Source of the DNA: Longitalea arenae
GTDB taxonomy: Bacteria > Bacteroidota > Bacteroidia > Chitinophagales > Chitinophagaceae
DNA: 64,000 bases
Assembly: GCF_016924755.1 (NCBI RefSeq)
Contig: NZ_JAFFJX010000002.1
Location: 186,001-250,000, forward strand
Direction: 5' to 3'
The notes beneath the pieces are model-generated. The model ran no database searches. It saw only the letters and a program-made list of their open reading frames with translations, and was not told the origin of the DNA. Numbering within the stretch: the stretch's first letter is position 1; each line of letters starts with the position of its first letter. Both the position numbers and the translations under genes were made by a program. Positions 9,399 through 18,737 of the stretch are shown one piece after another.

Positions 9399-9821
9399 AT
9401 GTACAAATTAAAACCTCTGATGCTCACAGGGTATATATTCGCCCTGTTCATTACTATGTCTTGTAAAAAAGTGCTTGAGAAAAAAGCACAGGACATGGTA
9501 ATGGATGCCATGACCAGTGGAGAATGGATCGTTGAACAGTATATAGAGGGCAATAACAATATTTCGAATCAGTTCCTGAACTATTCTTTTAAGTTTTACG
9601 AAAATGGCACGGTGACCGGAACCATAAACAGTACCAGCACCGAAGGCAGCTGGGTAGGCAATGTGTCGGATTATACGATCACTTCAGATTTTCCGTCGGC
9701 TACCGATCCGCTGAAAAAACTGAATGGGGTGTGGAAACTGAAAGACACTGACTGGGATTATGTGAAAGCGCAAATGACAACGCCTGATGGAGTAAATGTA
9801 CTCACATTGCGTAAAAAATAA
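9399..9821 (+). CDS. Small lipoprotein, lipocalin-like
   Basis: 140 residues with a hydrophobic N-terminus and lipobox-like FITMSC (Cys near residue 23), then KK. The mature part includes GEWIVEQYIEGNNNIS, an FYENGTVTG strand and GVWKLKDTDW. These are typical of small Bacteroidota lipocalin-like proteins, which share this GxW start and NGTxxG turn. A ligand cannot be named. It follows the M32 peptidase by 27 bp on the same strand. The call as lipoprotein is sound; the fold is an inference from pattern. Confidence 0.7.
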   Translation: MYKLKPLMLTGYIFALFITMSCKKVLEKKAQDMVMDAMTSGEWIVEQYIEGNNNISNQFLNYSFKFYENGTVTGTINSTSTEGSWVGNVSDYTITSDFPSATDPLKKLNGVWKLKDTDWDYVKAQMTTPDGVNVLTLRKK

Positions 9822-10193
9822 AACCGGAACACCTTATCCCCAACGACGCTTATATTTTTTTCGTATCATAAGTTAACCAGGTTAATAAACAACAACCTCA
9901 CTCCTTTTAACCGACAACTTATCAACGGATAAGCTTCACCCTGAATATCCTATTTAATACTTCAGACTAGGATCCGAATTCCCCAGATTAACCTATTACC
10001 CCAGTTGGTTAAGAACTGATCTATTGTGTTATGCAAAACCATGTACGTACGTTATAGCCTGTTCAATGGTTATAATGTACCGGGAACAAGGTTTGCATAG
10101 TTCGTTATTCTATGCTTGTGGGTAAGGCAGCCTATAAACCATAAAACAGTTTTGCACTTGAGTAAATTTGACCTTGCACCTTGTGATAACCGG
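9822..10193. other. Intergenic leader of the PKD protein with an inverted repeat
   Basis: No gene is seen. TATGCAAAACC (10030-10040) and GGTTTGCATA (10090-10099) form an inverted repeat with one-base difference; inside it AACCAT (10037-10042) can pair with ATGGTT (10066-10071), and GTACGTAC is a palindrome at 10043-10050. The arrangement could be a regulator site or a leader hairpin before the adhesin gene. Several GGTTAA words occur further upstream. A TTG at 10116 extends the ORF but lacks support. Confidence 0.4.
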
Positions 10194-13100
10194 ATGCACC
10201 TGCCGGTATGGCTCCGTTCTGTGAACCAAACGTTTACCAGATCGTGGTTTTGCTTACTATTTAGCCTGTTATTCTCCCTTTACGGATATGCGCAACCCAT
10301 GGTAGCGGACTTTAGCGCCAACACCACCTCAGGGTGCTCACCGCTGGCGATTGCCTTTAAAGACTTAACCACAGGTAGTCCCAAGTTTTGGAACTGGGAT
10401 TTCGGTAATGGCACTTTATCAAATGCGCAAAATCCGGTGGTAACTTATTCGCAACCTGGCACCTACACTGTTAAGCTGGTTGTTCGCAATGCCGATGGCA
10501 CTACTGGAATTACAAAAACAGATTTCATTACTATTTACCCATCACCGCAGGCATCTTTTGTTACTAATTTCACTACCGGGTGTGTACCAGTAACTGTACA
10601 ATTCACAGATCGCAGTACTTCTACGGCTGGCAATATTGTGTCGTGGCAATGGAATTTTGGTGATGGAGCTACCAGCACAGAGCAAAGTCCTTCTCATACC
10701 TATACGAATACCGGCTTTTACAATGTTTCACTTACAGTTACGAGCAGCACAGGCTGCCGATCTGTTTATAGCGTAAACAGATTGATACGCATCGTTTCCG
10801 GCGTTAAGGCAGAATTCGATAACAGCAAACCGGAATCCTGCCAGGCGCCCTATAATAATATAACGTTCAAGAATCTATCCAGCGGCCCGGGCAATATGAC
10901 CTTTCAGTGGGACCTTGGCAACGGCAGCAATTCAACCGATCCCAATCCAACCACCTCTTACGCCACAGCCGCCACCTATAACGTAACGCTTACAGCTACC
11001 AGTGAATTTGGTTGTTCGGGCACTATTACAAAACCCGTCACTTTCGGTGGTCCAACCACCGCTATAAAAGGGCCTGATACTGTTTGCCAGAATGCAACAG
11101 CACTTTTTGTAAATGATGGTTCTGCAGCACCGCAAAAAAGCGTTTGGGATTTCGGCAATGGCATACAAAAGACCGGCAAAGACGAAAGCTTTACCTACAC
11201 AGCGTTAGGTGACTTTACAGTAAAGCTAACCAATACATATGCAGGTTGTATAGATTCAGCGATTAAAAAGGTACATGTACGATCGACGCCGGTTGTAGAT
11301 TTTAAAGTATTGAATGGGGTCGCTTGTAAACCTCCATTGAATGTGACTTTTGAAGATGCTTCACCAACGCCAATTGTAAAATGGGTATGGGATTTTGGCG
11401 ACGGTGGAAGTGGCACAGGATCGCCTGTGAATCATATGTATAATGCAGCCGGCGATTTTACTGTAAAAGGCACGTTTACCGATGCTAATGGTTGCGAAGT
11501 AGCAATTTCGAAACAGGCGGTGATAAAGATCGAAGCACCCACGGTGAAGATCAACAATGTTCCGGCCGGTGGTTGTGTCCCCTACACCTATACGCCCGTC
11601 GCTACTGTTACCGCATTGGATGGGATTGCTACCTATTCCTGGGATTTTGGCGATGGCACTGTAATCACGGGAACAAATCCAAGCCCATCGCATACCTATA
11701 CCTCCACTGGCGCTTACGACATAAAACTAACCATTACCACTACCGGTGGTTGTACGGTAACGGCTACCGAAAGAGATGGGGTAAAAGTTGGCACCCCGCC
11801 TGCAACCAACTTCAGTATGTCGGCCACCGATGTTTGTGCTTCTGAAATAGTATCATTTACTGACCTCACCCCCCAACCCGTAGATGATTGGTTCTGGCAA
11901 TTCGGTGACGGCGGTACATCTACCCAGAAAAATCCAACGCATTTATTTACCGACTCGGGTACTTTTGTCGTTAAATTAACTGCATTCAATAACCGCTGCC
12001 CCTTTCAGGGCGCCGGCCAGCAGATCCATATAAAACCCCCGATAGCCCGCTTTTCGCCTCGCCCTAATTGTAACAATTTGGATGTTAACTTTATCAACCT
12101 TTCAAAAACCGACCCGTCGTATGGTGCCATCAGCTATTCGTGGAACTTTGGCGATGGAACCACTTCTACAGACCCTAATCCCACCCATACATTTCCGGCA
12201 TACGGAACATACCCGGTTACCCTTACTGTAACCAACGGTTCATGTACACATACATTTGCCGAAACGGTAAAATTGATTAAGGAACAGGCAGCATTCACAA
12301 ATGTCTCTCCCATTTGCAGAGGCGGCGATTTTAGTATTATCTCTTCCAATTCAGCTCAGCTAATTTCCCAATATGAATGGTCAATCGACGGAGCACCTTA
12401 CGTAGCAGGCCCTGCGCATTATAGGGCCAATATAGGCGTTTTAGGCTGGCATAGCATCGGGCTGGTTATTACAGATATCAACGGCTGTACTGATACACTG
12501 GTAAAATCGAACGCAGTGAATGTAACCGCGCCGGTTACCAATTTTACGGCAGCTTCAGCCGGTGGCTGTAAAGATGTAACGATCACCTTCAATGATAATT
12601 CATCATCTCCCTTGAGTACATTGGTAAAATGGACCTTCGATTTTGGGGATGGTAAAAGAGAATCGTTCACAAATGCACCTTTCACTCACCCATACACAGA
12701 TACAGGCCTATTTGTTCCGAAGCTGATAGTAGAAGATGCCATGGGCTGTACAGATTCAGTAGAACTGGCTGACACGCTGTTCATTGCAACACTTGTTACC
12801 GATTTCACGTCGGATTATGACACCATTTGTCCATCATCGAGTGTACAGTTCACCGATGCTTCCGTTGGCGCCGGCTTAACCTATTTCTGGGATTTTGGCA
12901 ATGGAAGCACCTCCACCCAGCAGAACCCATCATTAAGTTATGGAGGCAACAATGCTGCCTATACCGTTAAACTGGTGATCACCGACCGCGGCGGCTGTAA
13001 AGATTCAATAACCCGTAGCAATTATATCACTACTTTAAAGCCTATCCCTGCCTTTGATATTCGCGATACGCTTACTATTTGTCCGCCCATCGAAAGCAAA

Positions 13101-14558
13101 TTCTTCTTCAAAGGTGAACATTACGAATCCTTTGAATGGAACTTCGGGGACGGCTCTACCTCTACCCTGCAGGATCCTACGCATTTCTATAATGCTTATG
13201 GCGACTTTACGGCCTGGCTGATCTTAACGGGGTATGGCGGCTGCAAAGATTCAGTCAGCGCGAACGTGCATGTGTATGATCCTGGAACTGCTACCCAGTT
13301 TAATTACAGTCCGCTGGATGCCTGCAATGAATTACTGGTTGATTTCACCCTGAAGCCAATTCCTGATATGAAATTTGCCGTTCATTTTGGCGATGGCACC
13401 CTGGATTCTTCCATGGCCACCACCTACCAGCATTTTTATAAATCACCGGCTTTCTACAGCCCTTCTGTTCAATATTTAGATAACCAGGGTTGTATCGCCG
13501 GCGTAAGCGGCCCGCCCATCCGGGTCATCGGGGCTGAGCCATTCTTTGGTGTCGACAGGAAAAAATTCTGTGATTCCGGTATCGTATACTTTACGAATTA
13601 TACCATTGGTAATGATCCCGTGGTAAGCCGCACCTGGAATTTTGGCGATGGCTCCCCCACTACTTCCGACCAGGACCCTGCGCACTTTTTCCGTCGGCCG
13701 GGCACCTTCATAGTTTCACAAAACGTAACTACCCAGCAGGGATGTTCCAAAACCATTACCGACACCATACGGGTCTATCGCACCCCCGATCCATATATAG
13801 TAGGCGATAGCATTGGCTGTATCAATGCCACGCTCAACCTGCGAGGTATGCTGCGGGTGCCCGATACTGCCATTACCTGGAAGTGGACACCCGGCAACCA
13901 GTCAACCAAAGACATTTCGGTGAGTTTCCCGAACAGCGGCGACTATACCATGTTCCTGCAGGCCACGAACTCCTTTGGTTGTACAGACAGCGCCCGCAAA
14001 GAGCTCTTCGTGCCGCCTTTACCGTCTGTTACCGTGAACGACAACCCGGTAATACCGGTAACAACCGGTGTCATACTGCCCGTTACATATGGGCATGAGG
14101 TAGAGAACTTCACCTGGTCACCGGCCAAGAACCTGAGCTGTACGCGTTGTCCCACGCCCTATGCCAATCCGAAATTTACCACTACCTATAATGTGAAAGT
14201 GGAAGACCACTATGGTTGTACTAATTCAGCCGATGTTACCGTAACGGTAGTGTGTAACGGATTGAACTATTTTGTACCCAATACTTTCTCACCCAACGGC
14301 GATGGCGTGAACGATATTTTCGCCCCCCGGGGTGTTGGCCTCACGCGTGTAAACAGCATGCGCATTTTCAATCGCTGGGGTGAAATGGTGTATGAAAGAA
14401 TGAATTTTATGGCAAATGACCGTACCCCGACTGGCGGCTGGGATGGAACCTATAAAGGCAAACCAGCCAGTGCCGATGTATATGTATATATCATCGAGTT
14501 TGTTTGTGAAAATGCTGCGATCGTACCTGTTAAAGGCAATGTGGCATTAGTACGGTAA
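10194..14558 (+). CDS. Giant PKD-repeat protein with T9SS type B sorting domain
   Basis: 1454 residues from the ATG at 10194, chosen because a typical signal peptide (ending YGYAQ) begins soon after; an earlier TTG start at 10116 would put 26 non-hydrophobic residues in front. About 13 PKD-like repeats are visible by their cores WDFGNGT, WNFGDGA, WDFGDGG, WQFGDGG, FDFGDGK, VHFGDGT and similar, many with a Cys near each repeat start (GCSP, GCVP). The last 95 residues (VPNTFSPNGDGVNDIF, MRIFNRWGEMVYE, GGWDGTYKGK) are the gliding-motility-associated C-terminal domain, the type B signal for the type IX secretion system. Expected role: cell-surface adhesin or matrix protein. The PorP/SprF-like gene follows at 31 bp. 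Confidence 0.93.
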   Translation: MHLPVWLRSVNQTFTRSWFCLLFSLLFSLYGYAQPMVADFSANTTSGCSPLAIAFKDLTTGSPKFWNWDFGNGTLSNAQNPVVTYSQPGTYTVKLVVRNADGTTGITKTDFITIYPSPQASFVTNFTTGCVPVTVQFTDRSTSTAGNIVSWQWNFGDGATSTEQSPSHTYTNTGFYNVSLTVTSSTGCRSVYSVNRLIRIVSGVKAEFDNSKPESCQAPYNNITFKNLSSGPGNMTFQWDLGNGSNSTDPNPTTSYATAATYNVTLTATSEFGCSGTITKPVTFGGPTTAIKGPDTVCQNATALFVNDGSAAPQKSVWDFGNGIQKTGKDESFTYTALGDFTVKLTNTYAGCIDSAIKKVHVRSTPVVDFKVLNGVACKPPLNVTFEDASPTPIVKWVWDFGDGGSGTGSPVNHMYNAAGDFTVKGTFTDANGCEVAISKQAVIKIEAPTVKINNVPAGGCVPYTYTPVATVTALDGIATYSWDFGDGTVITGTNPSPSHTYTSTGAYDIKLTITTTGGCTVTATERDGVKVGTPPATNFSMSATDVCASEIVSFTDLTPQPVDDWFWQFGDGGTSTQKNPTHLFTDSGTFVVKLTAFNNRCPFQGAGQQIHIKPPIARFSPRPNCNNLDVNFINLSKTDPSYGAISYSWNFGDGTTSTDPNPTHTFPAYGTYPVTLTVTNGSCTHTFAETVKLIKEQAAFTNVSPICRGGDFSIISSNSAQLISQYEWSIDGAPYVAGPAHYRANIGVLGWHSIGLVITDINGCTDTLVKSNAVNVTAPVTNFTAASAGGCKDVTITFNDNSSSPLSTLVKWTFDFGDGKRESFTNAPFTHPYTDTGLFVPKLIVEDAMGCTDSVELADTLFIATLVTDFTSDYDTICPSSSVQFTDASVGAGLTYFWDFGNGSTSTQQNPSLSYGGNNAAYTVKLVITDRGGCKDSITRSNYITTLKPIPAFDIRDTLTICPPIESKFFFKGEHYESFEWNFGDGSTSTLQDPTHFYNAYGDFTAWLILTGYGGCKDSVSANVHVYDPGTATQFNYSPLDACNELLVDFTLKPIPDMKFAVHFGDGTLDSSMATTYQHFYKSPAFYSPSVQYLDNQGCIAGVSGPPIRVIGAEPFFGVDRKKFCDSGIVYFTNYTIGNDPVVSRTWNFGDGSPTTSDQDPAHFFRRPGTFIVSQNVTTQQGCSKTITDTIRVYRTPDPYIVGDSIGCINATLNLRGMLRVPDTAITWKWTPGNQSTKDISVSFPNSGDYTMFLQATNSFGCTDSARKELFVPPLPSVTVNDNPVIPVTTGVILPVTYGHEVENFTWSPAKNLSCTRCPTPYANPKFTTTYNVKVEDHYGCTNSADVTVTVVCNGLNYFVPNTFSPNGDGVNDIFAPRGVGLTRVNSMRIFNRWGEMVYERMNFMANDRTPTGGWDGTYKGKPASADVYVYIIEFVCENAAIVPVKGNVALVR

Positions 14559-14588
14559 TTAAAAACATTAACATTAAATTTCCCGATC

Positions 14589-15632
14589 ATGATCACCGGC
14601 CGTAACTGCAAACGAATTTTTGCCGGCATTATAGTGTCCCTATCCATGTTGCAGGCAACAGGACAGGATATACATTTTTCACAATTTTTCGAAGCGCCCC
14701 TTTTACGCAATCCATCACTGGCCGGCATTTATACCGGCGACTACCGGATCCAGGGCGTTTACCGCGATCAGTGGAACAGTATCACCAATGCATACAGAAC
14801 AGGCTCATTGAATGCTGAACTCAAAATGCCCGTAGGCGTCGGTAACGATTTTATCACCACCGGTATCCAGGCTGTATTTGACAAAGCCGGTACCGTGGGC
14901 TTAACCACCACGCATATTCTGCCTGCGCTCAACTACCATAAATCGTTGAGCGATGAAAAGACCATGTACCTCTCGCTGGGTTTTATGGGCGGATTGATCC
15001 GCAAAAGCATTGACGTTACCAAGATGACTACCGATAACCAGTACTCGGGTGGCGGTTATGATGGCAGTTTGCCCACGGGCGAAAATTTCCTGACACCCAA
15101 TTACAGTACCTGGGACGCCAGTGTGGGCATGAGCTTTAATACCACCTTTGGCGAAGAGCAGGCAAACAGTATGTTTGTAGGTTTCGCTTACCACCATTTG
15201 AACCGCCCGAAAAATTCCTTCTATCGCAACCGCAGTATTGAACTAAGCCCCAAGTATGTTGGTTCGGTGGGCGTCAAATGGCGGATGGATGATGTTTCAG
15301 CGGTGACCCTGCAGGCCGATCATTCCGTACAGGCAAATTATTCAGAGACCATCGGTGGCGCCCTGTACTCCTACAACCTGGGCAGCGACCTCGATGGCAA
15401 TCCCCTGTATACACTGAGCGGCGGTTTGTTCCTGCGCTGGAAAGATGCACTGGTACCTGTGATCAAGATCGAATGGGGCAACCTGTCTACGGCCCTGAGT
15501 TATGACGTGAACGTATCACCGCTCAAAACCGCCAGTATGGGCCGGGGCGGTTTCGAATTGTCCCTGAGCTATATCGGCTTCCTGCACCGCGATAACAGCA
15601 GCGAGTATAAAATGTTATGCCCGAAATTTTAG
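14589..15632 (+). CDS. PorP/SprF family outer-membrane protein
   Basis: 347 residues with a signal peptide (ends ATGQD). The mature start DIHFSQFFEAPLLRNPSLAGIYTGDYRIQ is the signature of the PorP/SprF family, with a beta-barrel composition through to the end (LSLSYIGFLH). Family members accompany T9SS type B substrates and help display or secrete them; SprF is needed for SprB export. It sits 31 bp behind the PKD adhesin, so both very likely form one operon and one secretion-substrate pair. The convergent phosphoesterase gene ends 11 bp beyond its stop. Confidence 0.92.
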   Translation: MITGRNCKRIFAGIIVSLSMLQATGQDIHFSQFFEAPLLRNPSLAGIYTGDYRIQGVYRDQWNSITNAYRTGSLNAELKMPVGVGNDFITTGIQAVFDKAGTVGLTTTHILPALNYHKSLSDEKTMYLSLGFMGGLIRKSIDVTKMTTDNQYSGGGYDGSLPTGENFLTPNYSTWDASVGMSFNTTFGEEQANSMFVGFAYHHLNRPKNSFYRNRSIELSPKYVGSVGVKWRMDDVSAVTLQADHSVQANYSETIGGALYSYNLGSDLDGNPLYTLSGGLFLRWKDALVPVIKIEWGNLSTALSYDVNVSPLKTASMGRGGFELSLSYIGFLHRDNSSEYKMLCPKF

Positions 15633-15642
15633 TAATCGCTTT

Positions 15643-16878
15643 TTATTTCGATACCATATAATTTCCGACCTCCTTACCGCTATCATCGAGCATGGTAAGC
15701 CGTAAGTTACGGGCATCGGCATGCAGCCTTATAAGGGTTCTCTGTCCTTCTTTAGGACCACCGCCGATTACAATGGGATACTGGTGTTGTTCTTTTACCG
15801 GTGGATGCACCCCGTATTTATGGGTATGCCCGCTGATGCACATATCGATGCGATACTTGTTAAAGAGCGGATTGAATAATTCGCGGCAATGCATGGTGCC
15901 ATGCCAGTCGCCCGAATAAAAAGGCGGAATATGCATCAGCACTACTTTAAAGCTTGCTTTTTTAAAAGGGCGGCTTTGCATCACTTCCGACAACCATTGC
16001 TGTTGTTCGCGGCGATAGGCGTCAAAATCAACTATACCGGCATACACGGGCGTATCATCTGTTTTATCCTCGCCTGTATCCAACACGGTAAAATGCACCG
16101 GTCCCCAGCTGAATGTATAAAATTGATTGCCTTGCGGATTGCAGAAATAATGATGCAGGTCGCGGCTGAACTTTCCCCTTGTTTCATGGTTTCCCCGCAC
16201 ATACATAAAAGGTTTTGCACTGGCGAAACTGCTGATGCAGGGTTGCAGCATATGATCAACGATCTGCTGCTCGCTGGTTTGATAATCGAAGATATCGCCG
16301 TTAAAAAATACAAAGTCATAAGGTTCTTCGCCATTCATTTGCACCAGGTGGGGAATGGAATGCGGCCTGTCGTGAATGTCGTTCAGAATTAAACAACGCA
16401 TGGCTTTCCCGTTCTCTGCCGGGGTAGTAAAAGAATACACCTCACTTTCCAGCGTATTGCCATAAGTAAGCTTATAAGGTTCGAAGCCAGTAATTTCTTT
16501 TGAGACCACGCGGTAGTAATAGGTCGTTCCTGGTTTCAGGTTGTTCAACCGGATGCGGTTTACCCGGTTGTACGCATCTACCAGGCCATTGGTAACGCTG
16601 TGCGCCTTTTGTCCCAGCGAACTGGTTTCACCATATTCAACCCAGCTATAAGATAGCAGATTGGTAATGAACATGACGACCATTGACCCCGGTGCAGCAT
16701 ATTGCAGGTAAGGGCTGGCGGTAAATATATGTCCGGCCGAGGGATTGGCAGCTGTCAGCAGCGGCGATCTTGCCTGCAATGTGGCAGGCAGTAAACTTCC
16801 TGCCAGTGTTGCGCCACCCAGGCCGGTAAGCGATTGTATAAAATGGCGGCGGCTATTACTTGTTGGTTGTTGGTGCAT
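15643..16878 (-). CDS. Tat-exported metallophosphoesterase
   Basis: 411 residues. The N-terminus has a twin-arginine signal (NSRRHFIQSLTGLGG, then a hydrophobic stretch). Residues about 50-150 form a fibronectin-III/purple-acid-phosphatase N-terminal type domain (NLKPGTTYYYRVVS). The catalytic calcineurin-like domain shows its metal motifs in order: LNDIHDRPH, FFNGDIFDY, YVRGNHETRG, LMHIPPF and SGHTHKYG. Likely hydrolyses phosphomonoesters or diesters in the periplasm; the substrate is unknown. A LacI/PurR-type palindrome lies 59 bp upstream of the start, suggesting repressor control. Confidence 0.9.
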   Translation of the reverse strand: MHQQPTSNSRRHFIQSLTGLGGATLAGSLLPATLQARSPLLTAANPSAGHIFTASPYLQYAAPGSMVVMFITNLLSYSWVEYGETSSLGQKAHSVTNGLVDAYNRVNRIRLNNLKPGTTYYYRVVSKEITGFEPYKLTYGNTLESEVYSFTTPAENGKAMRCLILNDIHDRPHSIPHLVQMNGEEPYDFVFFNGDIFDYQTSEQQIVDHMLQPCISSFASAKPFMYVRGNHETRGKFSRDLHHYFCNPQGNQFYTFSWGPVHFTVLDTGEDKTDDTPVYAGIVDFDAYRREQQQWLSEVMQSRPFKKASFKVVLMHIPPFYSGDWHGTMHCRELFNPLFNKYRIDMCISGHTHKYGVHPPVKEQHQYPIVIGGGPKEGQRTLIRLHADARNLRLTMLDDSGKEVGNYMVSK

Positions 16879-16934
16879 ATAAGGTGAATATTGGCTTCGC
16901 TATAAAAATACGCAGGCATCGTATATTAAATGTT

Positions 16935-16950
16935 ACGCAAACGTTTGCTC
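16935..16950. promoter_or_regulatory. LacI/GalR-type operator palindrome
   Basis: GCAAACGTTTGC at 16937-16948 is a perfect 12-bp palindrome centred on CG, the form bound by LacI/PurR-family repressors (ACGCAAACGTTT). It lies 59 bp upstream of the phosphoesterase ATG. A near copy (ACGCAAACGTTTG) occurs at 24585-24597. No LacI gene is in the window. Confidence 0.45.
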
Positions 16951-16962
16951 AAATTACAGACG

Positions 16963-17002
16963 CATGAAAACACAGCAGGGTTACACCCACTGCGTTTTCA
17001 TG
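16963..17002 (-). terminator. Stem-loop after the sigma/FecR/SusCD operon
   Basis: CATGAAAAC (16963-16971) pairs with GTTTTCATG (16994-17002), and an inner GCAG/CTGC plus GGT/ACC stem extends it. It lies 46 bp past the SusD stop. There is no classic T-run after it on the minus strand, so it may end or protect the transcript rather than be a textbook terminator. Confidence 0.4.
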
Positions 17003-17048
17003 AAAACTTTTATAAAAAAGATCAAATAGTTCTGCGACACCAGGACAC

Positions 17049-18698
17049 TCAATAATCCGGATTCTGGGTTAACGCCTTATCTTTTTCCCGCTCTTTTTGC
17101 GGAATGGGAAAGAGGTCGAATGCAGGCCGGTATACCCGGTTCTCTAACAGGAATTTTTCGTACTTAAACAGGTTGCCGCTTTTGGTGATGCGCATGCCAT
17201 AGGCAGTAGTGCCTTCCTGGGTACCAATGCGCCAGCGCCGCAAGTCCCAGAAGCGATGGGCTTCAAAGGCCAGTTCTACCCGGCGTTCATGGCGGATGCG
17301 TTGACGCATTTCTTCTTTCGATAAGCCGGCAGGCAAGGGCGGCATTTTTACGTTCTTACGGTCGCGTACCTGGTTCACCGCATCATACACCGTTTGGTCA
17401 GGCGCGCCCAATGCTTCATTCTGCGCTTCTGCATAATTCAACAGCGCCTCGGCATAACGCATGAATACCCAGTAATGGCTGCCAGGTTTATACGATGTGA
17501 TCAGGGTGGCATTTTCATCGAGCAGTTTGGCCACATAATAACCGGTTTTCGTAGCCGCATTGTTGTAATTCAATCCATCTACACCACTTCCCACATAGGT
17601 ATTAATGGTGGCGCCTGCCCATTTACGGCCGTTATAAATGATCGACTGATGAAAGCGGGGATCGCGGCCAACATAGGGGTTGGCAGGATCGTAGCCTGAA
17701 CCCGGATCAGTGATATACTTACCATTGCTCATTTCATATTCATCAACCATGTTTTGCAGAGGCTGCAGGTTGCCCCATCCCCCGCCCTGGCTGGGCGGCT
17801 GGGTATGGCGCACCCAGTCATCGCTTACCACCTTCCAAACCTGGTTCACAGTGCTTTGAAAGATCACCTCCGGCGAAGTACGGGTATGAAAAAGGGTTTT
17901 ATAATTGTCATCCAGGCGATATACATTCAGCTCCATCACCGCTCTGGCAGCATCGGCCGCCTGCTGCCATTTGTCCAGCTTGTTCTCCGGGTTATGCAAG
18001 AGACTGGCTGCATATAATAACAAACGCGACTTCAGCATTAAAGCAGCGCCCCTGGTAGCCCGGCCAAGGTGTTCGCTACTATGTACAAGCGGTAATAAAG
18101 CGGCCGCACTGTCACAATCCCTTACGATGAATTCAACCACTTCATCTTCACTATTACGGGGTATTTGCAGGTCCTCATCTATCGTGAGCGGTTTTTCGAT
18201 CAGCGGCACGCCCCCGTATCGTTTGTACAACTCTTCGTAAAAGAAGGCCCGTAAAAACAGCGCTTCCCCTTTCATCCGGTATTTACCGGCTTCCTGCCTG
18301 GCATCGTTCACCGGCAATGCATCAATATTTTGCAGGAAAATATTCGCTTTCCTGATATTCTGGTAAGACTTAGCCCAGATATCTATAGGATTATTCGTAG
18401 GTGAAATAAGGCCACTCGTAAAGTTAATAGTGCCATAATTAAAGGTATAGGGGCATTTGGCTTCATCACAGGCGGCCGCATACGTAAATGAATATACCGG
18501 CATCCAGTCTCCCGCACCGATACCGGTGGCATATATATTGGCCAGAAAAGCATCTGTCTGTACATAATCATTGAACAATTCCTTTTCGGTTATTCCGCCC
18601 GATTCCGCTTTATCGAGGTAGGAATTCACTTTTTTACAGGCTGTCATGCCGGTAAGCACCAGGCAGCCAAGCATCCATATATATTTTCTGTATCGCAT
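17049..18698 (-). CDS. SusD/RagB-like outer-membrane nutrient-binding lipoprotein
   Basis: 549 residues with lipobox LTGMTAC (Cys about 21) followed by KKVNSYLDK. SusD features: YNIRKANIFLQNID-like N-terminal helices, GEALFLRAFFYEELYKRYGGVPL in the TPR-like core, and C-terminal RIRHERRVELAFEAHRFWDLRRW followed by LFPIPQKE. It forms the lid that binds substrate over the SusC barrel encoded 39 bp upstream. Regulated with SusC by the ECF sigma/FecR pair. No glycan-degrading enzyme lies near, so the ligand class cannot be read from context. Confidence 0.95.
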   Translation of the reverse strand: MRYRKYIWMLGCLVLTGMTACKKVNSYLDKAESGGITEKELFNDYVQTDAFLANIYATGIGAGDWMPVYSFTYAAACDEAKCPYTFNYGTINFTSGLISPTNNPIDIWAKSYQNIRKANIFLQNIDALPVNDARQEAGKYRMKGEALFLRAFFYEELYKRYGGVPLIEKPLTIDEDLQIPRNSEDEVVEFIVRDCDSAAALLPLVHSSEHLGRATRGAALMLKSRLLLYAASLLHNPENKLDKWQQAADAARAVMELNVYRLDDNYKTLFHTRTSPEVIFQSTVNQVWKVVSDDWVRHTQPPSQGGGWGNLQPLQNMVDEYEMSNGKYITDPGSGYDPANPYVGRDPRFHQSIIYNGRKWAGATINTYVGSGVDGLNYNNAATKTGYYVAKLLDENATLITSYKPGSHYWVFMRYAEALLNYAEAQNEALGAPDQTVYDAVNQVRDRKNVKMPPLPAGLSKEEMRQRIRHERRVELAFEAHRFWDLRRWRIGTQEGTTAYGMRITKSGNLFKYEKFLLENRVYRPAFDLFPIPQKEREKDKALTQNPDY

Positions 18699-18737
18699 TG
18701 CTGTAGTTTGATGTTAATTGTATTGATTGCTTACAAC

